A model generated the notes under the pieces. That model was not told the DNA's origin. It saw only the letters and a program-made list of their open reading frames with translations, and made no database searches. Of a stretch of DNA of 64,000 nt, positions 10,224 to 18,307 are shown in pieces (position 1 is the first letter of the stretch; each line of letters starts with the position of its first letter). The position numbers were made by a program, and so were the translations under genes. This DNA comes from Synechococcus sp. UW140 (GTDB lineage: Bacteria > Cyanobacteriota > Cyanobacteriia > PCC-6307 > Cyanobiaceae). The stretch lies in NCBI RefSeq assembly GCF_900474295.1, contig NZ_UCOB01000012.1, forward strand, positions 62,001 through 126,000. The letters run 5' to 3'.

Positions 10224-11555
10224 TCAGTTGGCTGTGCCTGTGGTCTGAATCAACTGCTGAATGGCTCTCCACTCCCGCTGTCGCCAGGGGGAGCTGGCGA
10301 AAGGAGCTGAGACAGCAAAACCGGACTCTTCCAGGTCACACTCAAGCGGGCCGCCCGGGTGCACGAGCAGTTGCGCTGGTGTCTGCAACCTGTCATCAGG
10401 CAGCTTGCGGCTGCAGAGCTCCAGCCAGCAGGCTTGCAGCGCTGCTCCACTCATTTGGCCTGTGAAGAGCACGCCAGCAAAGCCGCTGTTGCTGGCAATG
10501 CCATGCCGGCGCTGTCGTCTGCTGGCCTTTGCGTTGAGCAGTTGCAGCACGCTCCATTTGAGTAGTCCTGCGCCGCGGAGCGCTTCCCACCAGCAGCGCA
10601 GAGGCAGCCCTGTGGGTAGGGGTTCGGCGGTGCTGCGTATCCAGCTGATCCGCTGATCAGCGGCGAGGCTGATCAGCGTGTCGTGAACCAGGGGGACTAG
10701 ATGGATGTGTTGGTGGCCGTCCAGGGCGATGGGACCGGGTCCACAGAGTTGGCGGAAGCGTTGGATCTGGGCTGCGATTTCAAGGCGGAGTTGTCTTGTC
10801 ACTCGGCGCCGGCGGCGATGGCGCCGCGGCAGGAGCGATAGAAGCAGCCATTGGCCGAATGAGAGATGGAAGTGGCCGTGGCTGTTGACCAGGTCTGGAA
10901 CGACATCGCATGGCGCACTCGATGGGCCTTCAGTGAGGCAGAGATGGAGGCAGAGCTGCTGGTTTGGATTCAGGGTTGCCAGTTGATGCCAGCGCTCTAG
11001 AGCTGGCCTTGTTTTCGGACCGTTGACCAGCAGGCTGGCACCATCCAGCTGCCCGGCTTCGATCAGGCCCAGGATGGCTTCGTTGGTGGCCTGACTCAGG
11101 CCGAGGTCATCGGCATGCAGGCGTGGGCGCTGGCCATGACTGCGCCGTCGTTGACTGAAGCGTGCTGCCCGTGACCAGATCAGAGCATTGAGCACCGTGG
11201 GAGTGAAGACAAAAATGGTGTCCAGCACTGCCGTCGAGGCGTTGGTGCCGATCAGGGTTGCCAAGGTTGCTGAGGGCAGTGCAAGCGGTAGCAGTCCGCA
11301 TACGCTGAGATTGATGGCGTACTGCATCACCAACCAACGGCGGGCAAACCGAGCCCCGCCTGTTTCAGGCCGAAAGGTAAAGCGGGCGTGGCCTAAATAT
11401 CCCGTCAACGAGGCCGCCAAGAACGCCAGAGGATTGGCCAGCCAGGTGGGCATGACCCACCGCAGCCCAATCAGTACGCCGTAATGCACCGCCGCGGCGA
11501 CAATGCCCACCAGTCCGTAGAGGCTGAGGCGGGTGCTGATCGAGCGGAAAGCCAT
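10224..11555 (-). CDS. GtrA-domain / ChbG-YdjC deacetylase fusion protein
   Basis: The 443-residue protein has two parts. Residues 8-135 form four hydrophobic helices typical of GtrA (LYGLVGIVAAAVHYG, NPLAFLAASLTGYLGHARFTF, ending near VLNALIWSR), a small membrane protein thought to flip lipid-linked sugars. From about residue 144 it continues as a ChbG/HpnK/YdjC-like carbohydrate deacetylase: LHADDLGLSQATNEAI with metal ligands His147-Asp149/150, LCLHLCLTEG, and DGHQHIHL (His281, 283, 285). The fold deacetylates N-acetyl sugars in a metal-dependent manner. An in-frame upstream start at 11612 is possible; ATG 11555 begins right before the first helix. The fusion suggests that flipping and deacetylation of a lipid-linked amino sugar are coupled, possibly with the GT2 product next door. 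Confidence 0.85.
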   Translation of the reverse strand: MAFRSISTRLSLYGLVGIVAAAVHYGVLIGLRWVMPTWLANPLAFLAASLTGYLGHARFTFRPETGGARFARRWLVMQYAINLSVCGLLPLALPSATLATLIGTNASTAVLDTIFVFTPTVLNALIWSRAARFSQRRRSHGQRPRLHADDLGLSQATNEAILGLIEAGQLDGASLLVNGPKTRPALERWHQLATLNPNQQLCLHLCLTEGPSSAPCDVVPDLVNSHGHFHLSFGQWLLLSLLPRRHRRRRRVTRQLRLEIAAQIQRFRQLCGPGPIALDGHQHIHLVPLVHDTLISLAADQRISWIRSTAEPLPTGLPLRCWWEALRGAGLLKWSVLQLLNAKASRRQRRHGIASNSGFAGVLFTGQMSGAALQACWLELCSRKLPDDRLQTPAQLLVHPGGPLECDLEESGFAVSAPFASSPWRQREWRAIQQLIQTTGTAN

Positions 11556-11644
11556 GGTCTGAACGCCTCGCTCGCAACCGTAACGGCCGCTGGCAGATAG
11601 ACCACGAAGCATTCATCCTTACCGGTAGGTGATTAGACGGTGGT

Positions 11645-12070
11645 GTGAACGCAGCTGAAGCCATTCACAGCGTGCCTCAGGCCCAGGCCCTGGCTTCATC
11701 GGTGACCTTGGTGCGTCAGCACTTTCCTGCTGCCAAACCCAACCTTCGGCCTTGGCGGGATGACCCTCAGACCCGTGCATGGACCGAGCAGGAAACCTTG
11801 GATTTCTCCTTTCATTTCCCCGGTTGGAGTCCCCGTCTGGAGTGCCGCAGTCTGCTGTTGCAATTGCGGCTCCAGGCGGATCCGCGTGAGCAGAGCTCAC
11901 CCCTTCTTGGTGTGCTGATCAGAGGGATGACCTACGACGGCGAACGCTGGCGCCTGGCCACCGTCGGTGACTGGCAGCCCAGTGGACGCCATCTTCCTCA
12001 GCCTGATCAGGTGCTGCATCTACAGCAGATTTGTCGTGATTTGCATGCTCTGTTCAGCACCGTCTCGTAA
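11645..12070 (+). CDS. hypothetical protein upstream of heme oxygenase
   Basis: A 141-residue soluble protein that I do not recognise. It has no signal peptide or membrane helix; the middle contains a run of beta-like segments (LDFSFHFPGWSPRLECRSLLLQLRL and LLGVLIRGMTYDGERWRLATVGDWQP) and the C-terminus is helical. The start is a GTG at 11645, about 90 bases from the divergent GtrA/ChbG gene, so the interval probably contains both promoters. The gene is followed within 20 bases by a good intrinsic terminator and then by the heme oxygenase gene, so it is likely its own transcription unit with some readthrough into ho1. Codon use is like its neighbours, supporting a real gene. Confidence 0.75.
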   Translation: MNAAEAIHSVPQAQALASSVTLVRQHFPAAKPNLRPWRDDPQTRAWTEQETLDFSFHFPGWSPRLECRSLLLQLRLQADPREQSSPLLGVLIRGMTYDGERWRLATVGDWQPSGRHLPQPDQVLHLQQICRDLHALFSTVS

Positions 12071-12088
12071 CCCTTCGCAACCCCTGAG

Positions 12089-12112
12089 GCCCTCAGACCG
12101 GAGAGGGCTTTT
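12089..12112 (+). terminator. intrinsic terminator after the hypothetical gene
   Basis: GCCCTC at 12089-12094 pairs perfectly with GAGGGC at 12103-12108 across an 8-base loop, followed directly by TTTT (12109-12112). It starts 19 bases after the stop of the 141-residue gene and ends 33 bases before the ho1 start, so it should end the first transcript; ho1 then needs its own promoter or readthrough. Confidence 0.75.
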
Positions 12113-12145
12113 ATGGTTCTCGTCTGTGCTACGCCTTTCTTACCC

Positions 12146-12859
12146 ATGTCTGTCGCTCTTGCTGCCCAGCTCCGTGAAGGCACCAAGAAGTCGCACACCA
12201 TGGCCGAAAACACCGGCTTTGTGAGCTGCTTCCTCAAAGGTGTTGTTGACAAGGGCAGCTACCGCAAGTTGGTGACTGACCTCTACTTCGTGTACACCGC
12301 CATGGAGGAGGAGATCGGCAAGCTGGAGGACCATCCCGTGGTTGGTCCAGTGGCGATGGAGCAGCTCAACCGCCGTGAATCTCTTGAGCAGGATCTGACT
12401 TACTACTTCGGCGAGGGCTGGAAGGAACAGATTCAGCCTTCACCCTCTGCGGCCGCTTACGTCGAGCGCATTCACGCTGTTGCCAAGGAGTCCCCCGAAC
12501 TGCTGGTGGGACATCACTACACCCGCTATTTGGGTGATCTCTCAGGTGGTCAGATCCTGAAGAACATCGCCCAGAAAGCAATGAATATGGAGGGTGATGA
12601 TGGCCTGCGCTTCTACGTCTTTGATGACATCGCCGATGAGAAGGCCTTCAAGACCACCTATCGGGCCACCATGGACGAGCTGCCGATCGACCAGGCCACG
12701 GCCGATCGCATTGTTGAGGAAGCCAACCATGCCTTCCACCTGAATATGAACATGTTCAAGGAACTGGAGGGCAATCTTGTGGCTGCGATTGGCAAGGTTC
12801 TGTTCGGCTTCCTCACCCGTCGTCAGCGCACAGGGAGTACTGAGGCCGCTGCGGCTTGA
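12146..12859 (+). CDS. ho1: heme oxygenase (biliverdin-producing)
   Basis: The 237-residue protein is a cyanobacterial HO1: LREGTKKSHTMAENT places the proximal heme ligand at His17, and YTRYLGDLSGGQIL is the distal-helix signature with the glycine-rich kink. The enzyme opens heme to biliverdin IXalpha using reduced ferredoxin, the first committed step toward phycocyanobilin and phycoerythrobilin, the pigments of the phycobilisome. An in-frame ATG at 12113 lies inside the terminator region and would add an unconserved leader; ATG 12146 fits the family. No other bilin gene is in the window, so ho1 stands apart from the phycobilisome cluster here. Confidence 0.97.
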   Translation: MSVALAAQLREGTKKSHTMAENTGFVSCFLKGVVDKGSYRKLVTDLYFVYTAMEEEIGKLEDHPVVGPVAMEQLNRRESLEQDLTYYFGEGWKEQIQPSPSAAAYVERIHAVAKESPELLVGHHYTRYLGDLSGGQILKNIAQKAMNMEGDDGLRFYVFDDIADEKAFKTTYRATMDELPIDQATADRIVEEANHAFHLNMNMFKELEGNLVAAIGKVLFGFLTRRQRTGSTEAAAA

Positions 12860-12894
12860 TTCCTCTGGATTGAATCCATCCCTTCTGTGATGCA

Positions 12895-13983
12895 GTGCTG
12901 ATTGCTAACGGCTCTGAGCCCTCAGGCGTTGGCCTTTCTCCGATCAGGGTTCTGGTGCCTGGCACCGGAACCCGTTTTCGTTGTGGTGGTTTGAGTGTGG
13001 CTATGCAGACAGCCCGTCTGCTTTCCACATTGCGTCCCACTGAAGTGGTCACCTATCGCCAGCGGCAGGATGATCATCCTTTTCTGGATGACCTGCTTCG
13101 TGAGGAGAAGGCTCCAGGTGCCTGCCTGTGGCTGGTGAGCTGGGGTTTTGATGTGCCGGCGCTGTTGCGGCGGCTGCGGGGGCGTTCAGTGATCTATCAA
13201 GCCCATAGCAGTGGCTATGGCTTTGATCTGCCGCCAGGGGTACCGGTGCTCGCGGTTAGTCGCAACACTCTCGGCTACTGGGGGGATCGCGCCCCAAGAA
13301 ACCCGTTGTTTCTGTTGCCTAATGCGCTGGAACCTCAGTGGCTGGAGCGAGGAGATCGCTACGGGGCCGGGGGCCCAAGGGTGATTGATGTGCTGGTCCA
13401 GCAGCGCAAGAGCAGCGATTACGTGTTGAAGGAATTAGTCCCGGCTCTGCGTGCTCGCGGCTTGCGGGTGGAGGTCCAGAACGGCTGGGTTGACGATCTG
13501 GTGGGCTTATTCAACAGTGCCAGCGTTTATCTCTATGACTCTGCAGAGCACTGGCGTGCTGCTGGTGTGAGTGAGGGGTTCGGCCTGCCGCCGTTGGAGG
13601 CGATGGCCTGCGGTTGTGTGGTGTTCAGCAGTCTCAATCACGCCCTTGCCGACACCCTCACCCCTGGTGAGCTAGGTCATCAGATTGGTTGCGGCAGCCT
13701 TGAACATGATCTGGAAAGCATCACGGCGGCTGTCGCAGACCAGGCTGTCTGGCGCTGCTCCGGGCCTGCACTCGATCATTTCCTCGTCGCTTATTCGGAA
13801 TCGGCCTTGAAGCAACGTTGGCAGGCGTTGTTGATGAAACTCGATCAATTGATGCCGGCCCTGCAGCGGCAGTCGGTGTTGCACTCCCGTCCGCTTTGGC
13901 GTCTGCGCCTTCACCGTTATTGGCGGGGGCTGAGGCGGGTGGTCAATCGGTTGCCTGGCTGGCCTGTGGGTCGGAAACGCTAA
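12895..13983 (+). CDS. GT4-like glycosyltransferase
   Basis: The 362-residue protein starts (GTG 12895) with a Rossmann-like segment VLVPGTGTRFRCGG and has near residue 226 the GT-B donor-site motif VSEGFGLPPLEAMACGCVV, with the two Glu residues seven apart that typify family 4 retaining transferases. The linker VLVQQRKSSDYV preceding the C-terminal domain is characteristic of a subgroup acting on surface polysaccharides. No membrane helix is seen; the Arg-rich C-terminus (RLRLHRYWRGLRRVVNR) could bind membranes peripherally. It is the first of five consecutive rightward genes for glycan assembly and sulfation up to 20305. Donor and acceptor are unknown. Confidence 0.85.
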   Translation: MLIANGSEPSGVGLSPIRVLVPGTGTRFRCGGLSVAMQTARLLSTLRPTEVVTYRQRQDDHPFLDDLLREEKAPGACLWLVSWGFDVPALLRRLRGRSVIYQAHSSGYGFDLPPGVPVLAVSRNTLGYWGDRAPRNPLFLLPNALEPQWLERGDRYGAGGPRVIDVLVQQRKSSDYVLKELVPALRARGLRVEVQNGWVDDLVGLFNSASVYLYDSAEHWRAAGVSEGFGLPPLEAMACGCVVFSSLNHALADTLTPGELGHQIGCGSLEHDLESITAAVADQAVWRCSGPALDHFLVAYSESALKQRWQALLMKLDQLMPALQRQSVLHSRPLWRLRLHRYWRGLRRVVNRLPGWPVGRKR

Positions 13984-14021
13984 GGGTGCGGCCGGTCTAA
14001 GGTCATTTCATCCGAAATTTG

Positions 14022-14046
14022 ACTGCCTTGTGAGCTGCAAGGCAGT
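14022..14046. repeat. perfect 9-bp inverted repeat in front of the ABC exporter gene
   Basis: ACTGCCTTG (14022-14030) and CAAGGCAGT (14038-14046) form a perfect stem with a 7-base loop, ending 15 bases before the ABC gene's ATG. The sequence after it (TCTCTGACTTCTTTC) is pyrimidine-rich but not a clean U-tract, so it could be a weak terminator for the preceding transferase, or a leader hairpin that affects translation of the exporter. Confidence 0.55.
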
Positions 14047-14061
14047 TCTCTGACTTCTTTC

Positions 14062-15879
14062 ATGCCCTTGCAAAGTCAGACCTGGAGCAATCTCAGTCAG
14101 CTGCTTCGTGAGTTGCCCAGACGACGGGTTCGTCTGCTGATTGTTGTCCTGATCGCATCCCTGTTTCAGGGATTGCTGGATGTGTTTCTTGTGGCCTTGT
14201 TGGCCAGGCTGGTGGGTTTATTGGCGGGGGCCAAGGTTGAGGATTACTTGCCGGGAATCCGTGTTTTCGGTGGTGATTTTCTAGATCAGTCGGGTTGGCT
14301 AGTGGCCTTGCTGATTGGATCATTTTGGTTTTCCTCTGCCATTCGCTTTGGTGTGGCTCTGATGCAGAGCCTTCTCAGCGCTGAGGTCTGGAACGATTTG
14401 GTCAACAAGGTGTATGACAATCTCATGCGCCAAAAATACGAATTTTTTATTCGTCAACGTACGGCAAATCTATCTGAAAAATTCAACCGGATTATCAATA
14501 GTGTCTCCACAGGTGTGATCAGCCCGATCATCCTGATCGCTGGAAATGTGGTTTCTGTTGCTTCCCTTTTAGTCGGAGTTGTGCTCGTTTTAGGTGTGAA
14601 GGCTTTAGCCGTTTTTGGCCTGATGCTGTTGGCCTATGTCCTGGCGTCCAAGTTGATTACGCCCTATTTGCGGTTGTCGACCAAGCAACGTATCCGTTAT
14701 GGACGGCGAATCAACCTTCTCTTGATGGAGTCGCTCCGATCAATGCGAGAGGTGCAGTTGTATTCGGCGGAAAATTACTTCGTCTCACGCTTTGCCCGCG
14801 ATGGCGTGATTGCCAAGCGTTATGACCGTGTTGGTCGTCTTCTCCCGGATGTTCCTCGTTTGGTGATTGAGCCTGCCGGCATCACCATTCTGTTTGCCGT
14901 CGGTATCGGTCCGGCTTTGCTAAGTCGTGATCCTGAACAAATCAAGAATGCGATCCCATCCCTGTCTGCGGTTCTTGTCGCTCTCCTGCGCATTTCCGGT
15001 CCGCTGCAGTCGATGTTCCGCAGCATCAACCGCCTTCGTGGTGGATTGCCTGAAATTGCAGATGCTCTGGAGTTGCTTAGCTTGAGGCCCGAGCGTTATT
15101 TGCTGACCTCTGAGGGTGTACCCACGGCTGAAGGGGTGATGCCGCGGAGATTCATCCAGCTCAAGGATGTGTGTTTTGCCTACACGCGTGATGGAAAGCC
15201 GGTGATCAACAATATCAATCTTTCAATTCCGATTGGATCGCGTATTGCTTTGGTGGGCCGCACGGGTAGTGGCAAAACCACGCTGGCCCATCTCTTGCTG
15301 GGGTTGTTCCAGCCCACATCTGGCGAGCTCATGCTCGACGGCATTGAGGTAAGTGATCAGGAGGTGCCTGCCTGGCAGGCCAATTGTGCCTTTGTGCCAC
15401 AGACCATTCGTTTGATGGATGGCAGCATCCGCGACAACGTGGCCTTTGGTTGTGATTCGGATCTCATCGACGATGACCAGGTTTGGGCAGCGCTCGAGGC
15501 GGCTCAATTTGATGAGTATGTGGCAGGCATGACCTATGGCCTCTACACCATGATTGGAGAGAACGGAATCAAGCTTTCAGGAGGCCAGCGTCAGCGTCTT
15601 TCTCTTGCAAGGGCCTTCTTCCGAGGTGCCAAGGTGCTCGTGCTCGACGAAGCTACGAGTGCTCTCGATAACAAAACAGAGCACGATGTGATGCAGGCGC
15701 TCGACATTGTTGGTCGTCGCTGCACCACGATTGTGATCGCTCATCGTCTTTCAACGGTCAAGAAGTGTGATCTGATTTATGAAATGGCTCGTGGTGAAAT
15801 CATCGCTAGCGGGAACTTTCAGCAGTTGCAGGAGATTTCACCAACATTTCGCGAAATGGCTTTGATCGAGGGGGAGTAA
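14062..15879 (+). CDS. ABC exporter, fused membrane and ATPase domains
   Basis: The 605-residue protein is a type IV ABC half-transporter. Six transmembrane helices occupy roughly residues 22-330 and the ATPase domain follows: Walker A GRTGSGKT (399-406), Q-loop around FVPQTIRLMD, signature LSGGQRQR (505-512), Walker B VLVLDEATSALD with Asp529-Glu530 and the switch His in IAHRLSTV. All catalytic residues are present. Such half-transporters work as dimers; those inside glycan clusters (PglK, MsbA-like) flip lipid-linked sugars or export glycolipids across the inner membrane. Flanking GT4 genes on both sides and only 7 bases to the next gene support that role. A peptide or lipid exporter cannot be excluded from sequence alone. 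Confidence 0.92.
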   Translation: MPLQSQTWSNLSQLLRELPRRRVRLLIVVLIASLFQGLLDVFLVALLARLVGLLAGAKVEDYLPGIRVFGGDFLDQSGWLVALLIGSFWFSSAIRFGVALMQSLLSAEVWNDLVNKVYDNLMRQKYEFFIRQRTANLSEKFNRIINSVSTGVISPIILIAGNVVSVASLLVGVVLVLGVKALAVFGLMLLAYVLASKLITPYLRLSTKQRIRYGRRINLLLMESLRSMREVQLYSAENYFVSRFARDGVIAKRYDRVGRLLPDVPRLVIEPAGITILFAVGIGPALLSRDPEQIKNAIPSLSAVLVALLRISGPLQSMFRSINRLRGGLPEIADALELLSLRPERYLLTSEGVPTAEGVMPRRFIQLKDVCFAYTRDGKPVINNINLSIPIGSRIALVGRTGSGKTTLAHLLLGLFQPTSGELMLDGIEVSDQEVPAWQANCAFVPQTIRLMDGSIRDNVAFGCDSDLIDDDQVWAALEAAQFDEYVAGMTYGLYTMIGENGIKLSGGQRQRLSLARAFFRGAKVLVLDEATSALDNKTEHDVMQALDIVGRRCTTIVIAHRLSTVKKCDLIYEMARGEIIASGNFQQLQEISPTFREMALIEGE

Positions 15880-15886
15880 AACCGCG

Positions 15887-18307
15887 ATGGCGGACTTTGT
15901 CGTTCTCGCTACGGCCGACTGGGACCACCCCCTTTGGACCAACAAGCAACACACGGCCCAGACCCTCGTGGCTGCGGGGCATCGTGTGCTGTATGTCGAA
16001 TCTCTTGGCATTCGTCCTCCCCGGGTGGGTGCTGCTGATCGCACCCGCATCCTTCGTCGTCTGAGGCGCATGCTGCAGCTACCGCGTCAGCGGCGGGAGC
16101 GGTTGTGGGTGTGGTCGCCTCCCGTCTTGCCTGGAGGTCATGGCGGATTCGGTCTGCGGTTGAACCGGTCCCTCCTGCGACTGGGCCTCGCTGTCTCCTG
16201 CCGTTGGCTGGGGTTCGATCAACCCATTCTCTGGACCTACAACCCCCTCACGACTCTTTATCTCGACCCCGAGAGCTTCGCGGGCAGCGTCTATCACTGT
16301 GTGGATCGCATTCAGGATCAGCCGGGCATGCCGGTGGCGCGGATCGAAGCCAATGAGCGCCGGCTTTCTGAAGCGGTGGACGTGGTGTTTGCAACGTCTC
16401 CCGAGTTGCAAATCACTCATCAGCATTGGAATCCCCACACGCTGCTGTTTGGCAATGTGGCCGATCACGAGCACTTCAGCCGGGCGCGCCGTGGCGATGG
16501 TGATGCTCCTTTGTCGTGCCCAACGAAGTTGCAGTTGATGCAGCCACCGCGCTTGCTGTTTATGGGGGCGATCGATGCCTACAAGCTCGATCTCGACCTC
16601 TTACTGCAATTGGCTCAGACGCATCCGCAGTGGAGTTTTGTGCTGATCGGTCCTGTGGGGGAATGTGACCCCTCCACCGATGTCGGGGCCCTGGCTGCGT
16701 GTCCGAATGTGCAGCTGATCGGTCCTGTGGCCTATGCCGATCTGCCCGCTTGGCTCGCCCACGCCAATGTCGCCCTGCTGCCGTTGCAGCTCAATGGCTA
16801 CACCCGGCACATGTTCCCGATGAAGTTCTTCGAGTACCTCTCGGCTGGGTTGCCAGTGGTGGCTACCGCCATCCCTTCGTTGGAGGCCCACGCTGATGTG
16901 GCTTGGCTGTGTCCGCCTGAGGCGGGGGCGTTTGATCGGGCCATTCGTGCTGCATTGAACGGCCAGGGTCCGCCACTCCAGAAGCGTTTGGAGAGGGCAG
17001 CCACGCAGACCTATACGGCAAGAACCGAGGCCATGCTCACTGTGCTGGAGGAGCGGGGGGTGTTAGCCCCAACAGGTTTGTCGTCAACGCTCGCTGCACG
17101 ACCCCCAAAGCATCCTCGGGTGGCGCTTTATATCGATAGCTTGAAGTTGGGAGGTGCCGAACGGGTCACGCTGACCTGGGCCACATGGTTGCAGCAGGTG
17201 GGCTGGAAGCCCATCGTGCTGACCCGCAAGCACGCTGGCTGGGATTTTTATCCCATTCCTGCTGGAGTGGGTCGGGCTGTGGAGCCTGTCGATCCTGCCT
17301 GGATGCGTTGGTGCGGCCCTTTGGCCTTTCCTTTGCGGGTGCTTCGGCTGCAGCGTTGGATTCATCGGCAGAACGTGGCGCTCACGATCGGCGTGACCTC
17401 CTTGCCAGCGATCAAGATGGTGTTGGCATCGCGTCTGGCCGGAGTCCCATGCGTGGTCTCAGAGCGCAATGATCCTGGCTTAAAGCGCATCGGCCCAATC
17501 TGGAGTGTTTTACGCAAGCTCAGTTATCCATGGGCTGCCTTGCATTTGGTGCAGACCCAGGCCGTAGGTGCATGGTTATCCCAACATCTTGCGGTGAAAC
17601 GTCAGTTGTTGCTGCCCAATCCCGTGCAGTGGCCTCTGGAACGGTTCCCGCCCTGTCTTGATCCTCAGCAGTGGTTGGCGAAGGCGGGTGTGAGCGCTGC
17701 CGATCCGGTGCTCTTGGCTGTGGGCACGAAAGCGCATCAGAAGGGCTTTGATCGTCTCCTGCGTTGGTGGGTCCCGCTGGCCTTGCGTCATCCCGATTTG
17801 CAGCTTGTGATCCTGGGTTTGGAGCAGCAGCCGTATCACGGTTGTGATCAACAGGCCGATCTGCAGGCGCTTTTGGCACACCAACCTGAGTTGCAGGCCA
17901 GGCTGCACTTTCCCGGTCGTGTCGGCAACGTGGCCGATTGGTATGACCGGACCGAGATCTTTGTGCTCTCGTCGCGCTACGAGGGCTTCCCCAATGTGTT
18001 GCTCGAAGCGATGGCTGCGGGTTGCTGCTGTGTCGCTGCCGATTGCCCGCATGGCCCTGCCGATTTGATCACGGATGGGGACAACGGTCGTTTGATCGCA
18101 GACGATGCCACCGATGCCGACTGGGTGCGATGCCTGGATGGTTTGCTCACGCATCCAACTGAGCGGTCACGTTTGGCGGGGCAAGCACTTGCGGTGAGGG
18201 AACGCTATGCACCTGAGCGGCTTCGAAACAGCCTGATCACGGCGCTGCGTGAGGTCGGCACTCCAGCGCTGATCCAAGCCTCTGCGGAGTGGTGTCGCGA
18301 TGGCTGA
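15887..18307 (+). CDS. tandem double GT4 glycosyltransferase (two complete GT-B domains)
   Basis: The 806-residue protein contains two glycosyltransferase domains. The first (about 1-390) begins FVVLATADWDHPLWTNKQH and ends with a donor domain containing FEYLSAGLPVVAT near residue 318. The second (from about 408) begins VALYIDSLKLGGAERV and has SERND, then SSRYEGFPNVLLEAMAAGC near residue 697, the usual GT4 EX7E site. The first domain resembles TuaH-like transferases in which the first Glu is less clear. A single polypeptide carrying two transferases probably adds two sugars in sequence. It overlaps the next gene by 8 bases (start codon within the 3' end), indicating one operon with the ABC exporter and GT downstream. 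Confidence 0.87.
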   Translation: MADFVVLATADWDHPLWTNKQHTAQTLVAAGHRVLYVESLGIRPPRVGAADRTRILRRLRRMLQLPRQRRERLWVWSPPVLPGGHGGFGLRLNRSLLRLGLAVSCRWLGFDQPILWTYNPLTTLYLDPESFAGSVYHCVDRIQDQPGMPVARIEANERRLSEAVDVVFATSPELQITHQHWNPHTLLFGNVADHEHFSRARRGDGDAPLSCPTKLQLMQPPRLLFMGAIDAYKLDLDLLLQLAQTHPQWSFVLIGPVGECDPSTDVGALAACPNVQLIGPVAYADLPAWLAHANVALLPLQLNGYTRHMFPMKFFEYLSAGLPVVATAIPSLEAHADVAWLCPPEAGAFDRAIRAALNGQGPPLQKRLERAATQTYTARTEAMLTVLEERGVLAPTGLSSTLAARPPKHPRVALYIDSLKLGGAERVTLTWATWLQQVGWKPIVLTRKHAGWDFYPIPAGVGRAVEPVDPAWMRWCGPLAFPLRVLRLQRWIHRQNVALTIGVTSLPAIKMVLASRLAGVPCVVSERNDPGLKRIGPIWSVLRKLSYPWAALHLVQTQAVGAWLSQHLAVKRQLLLPNPVQWPLERFPPCLDPQQWLAKAGVSAADPVLLAVGTKAHQKGFDRLLRWWVPLALRHPDLQLVILGLEQQPYHGCDQQADLQALLAHQPELQARLHFPGRVGNVADWYDRTEIFVLSSRYEGFPNVLLEAMAAGCCCVAADCPHGPADLITDGDNGRLIADDATDADWVRCLDGLLTHPTERSRLAGQALAVRERYAPERLRNSLITALREVGTPALIQASAEWCRDG

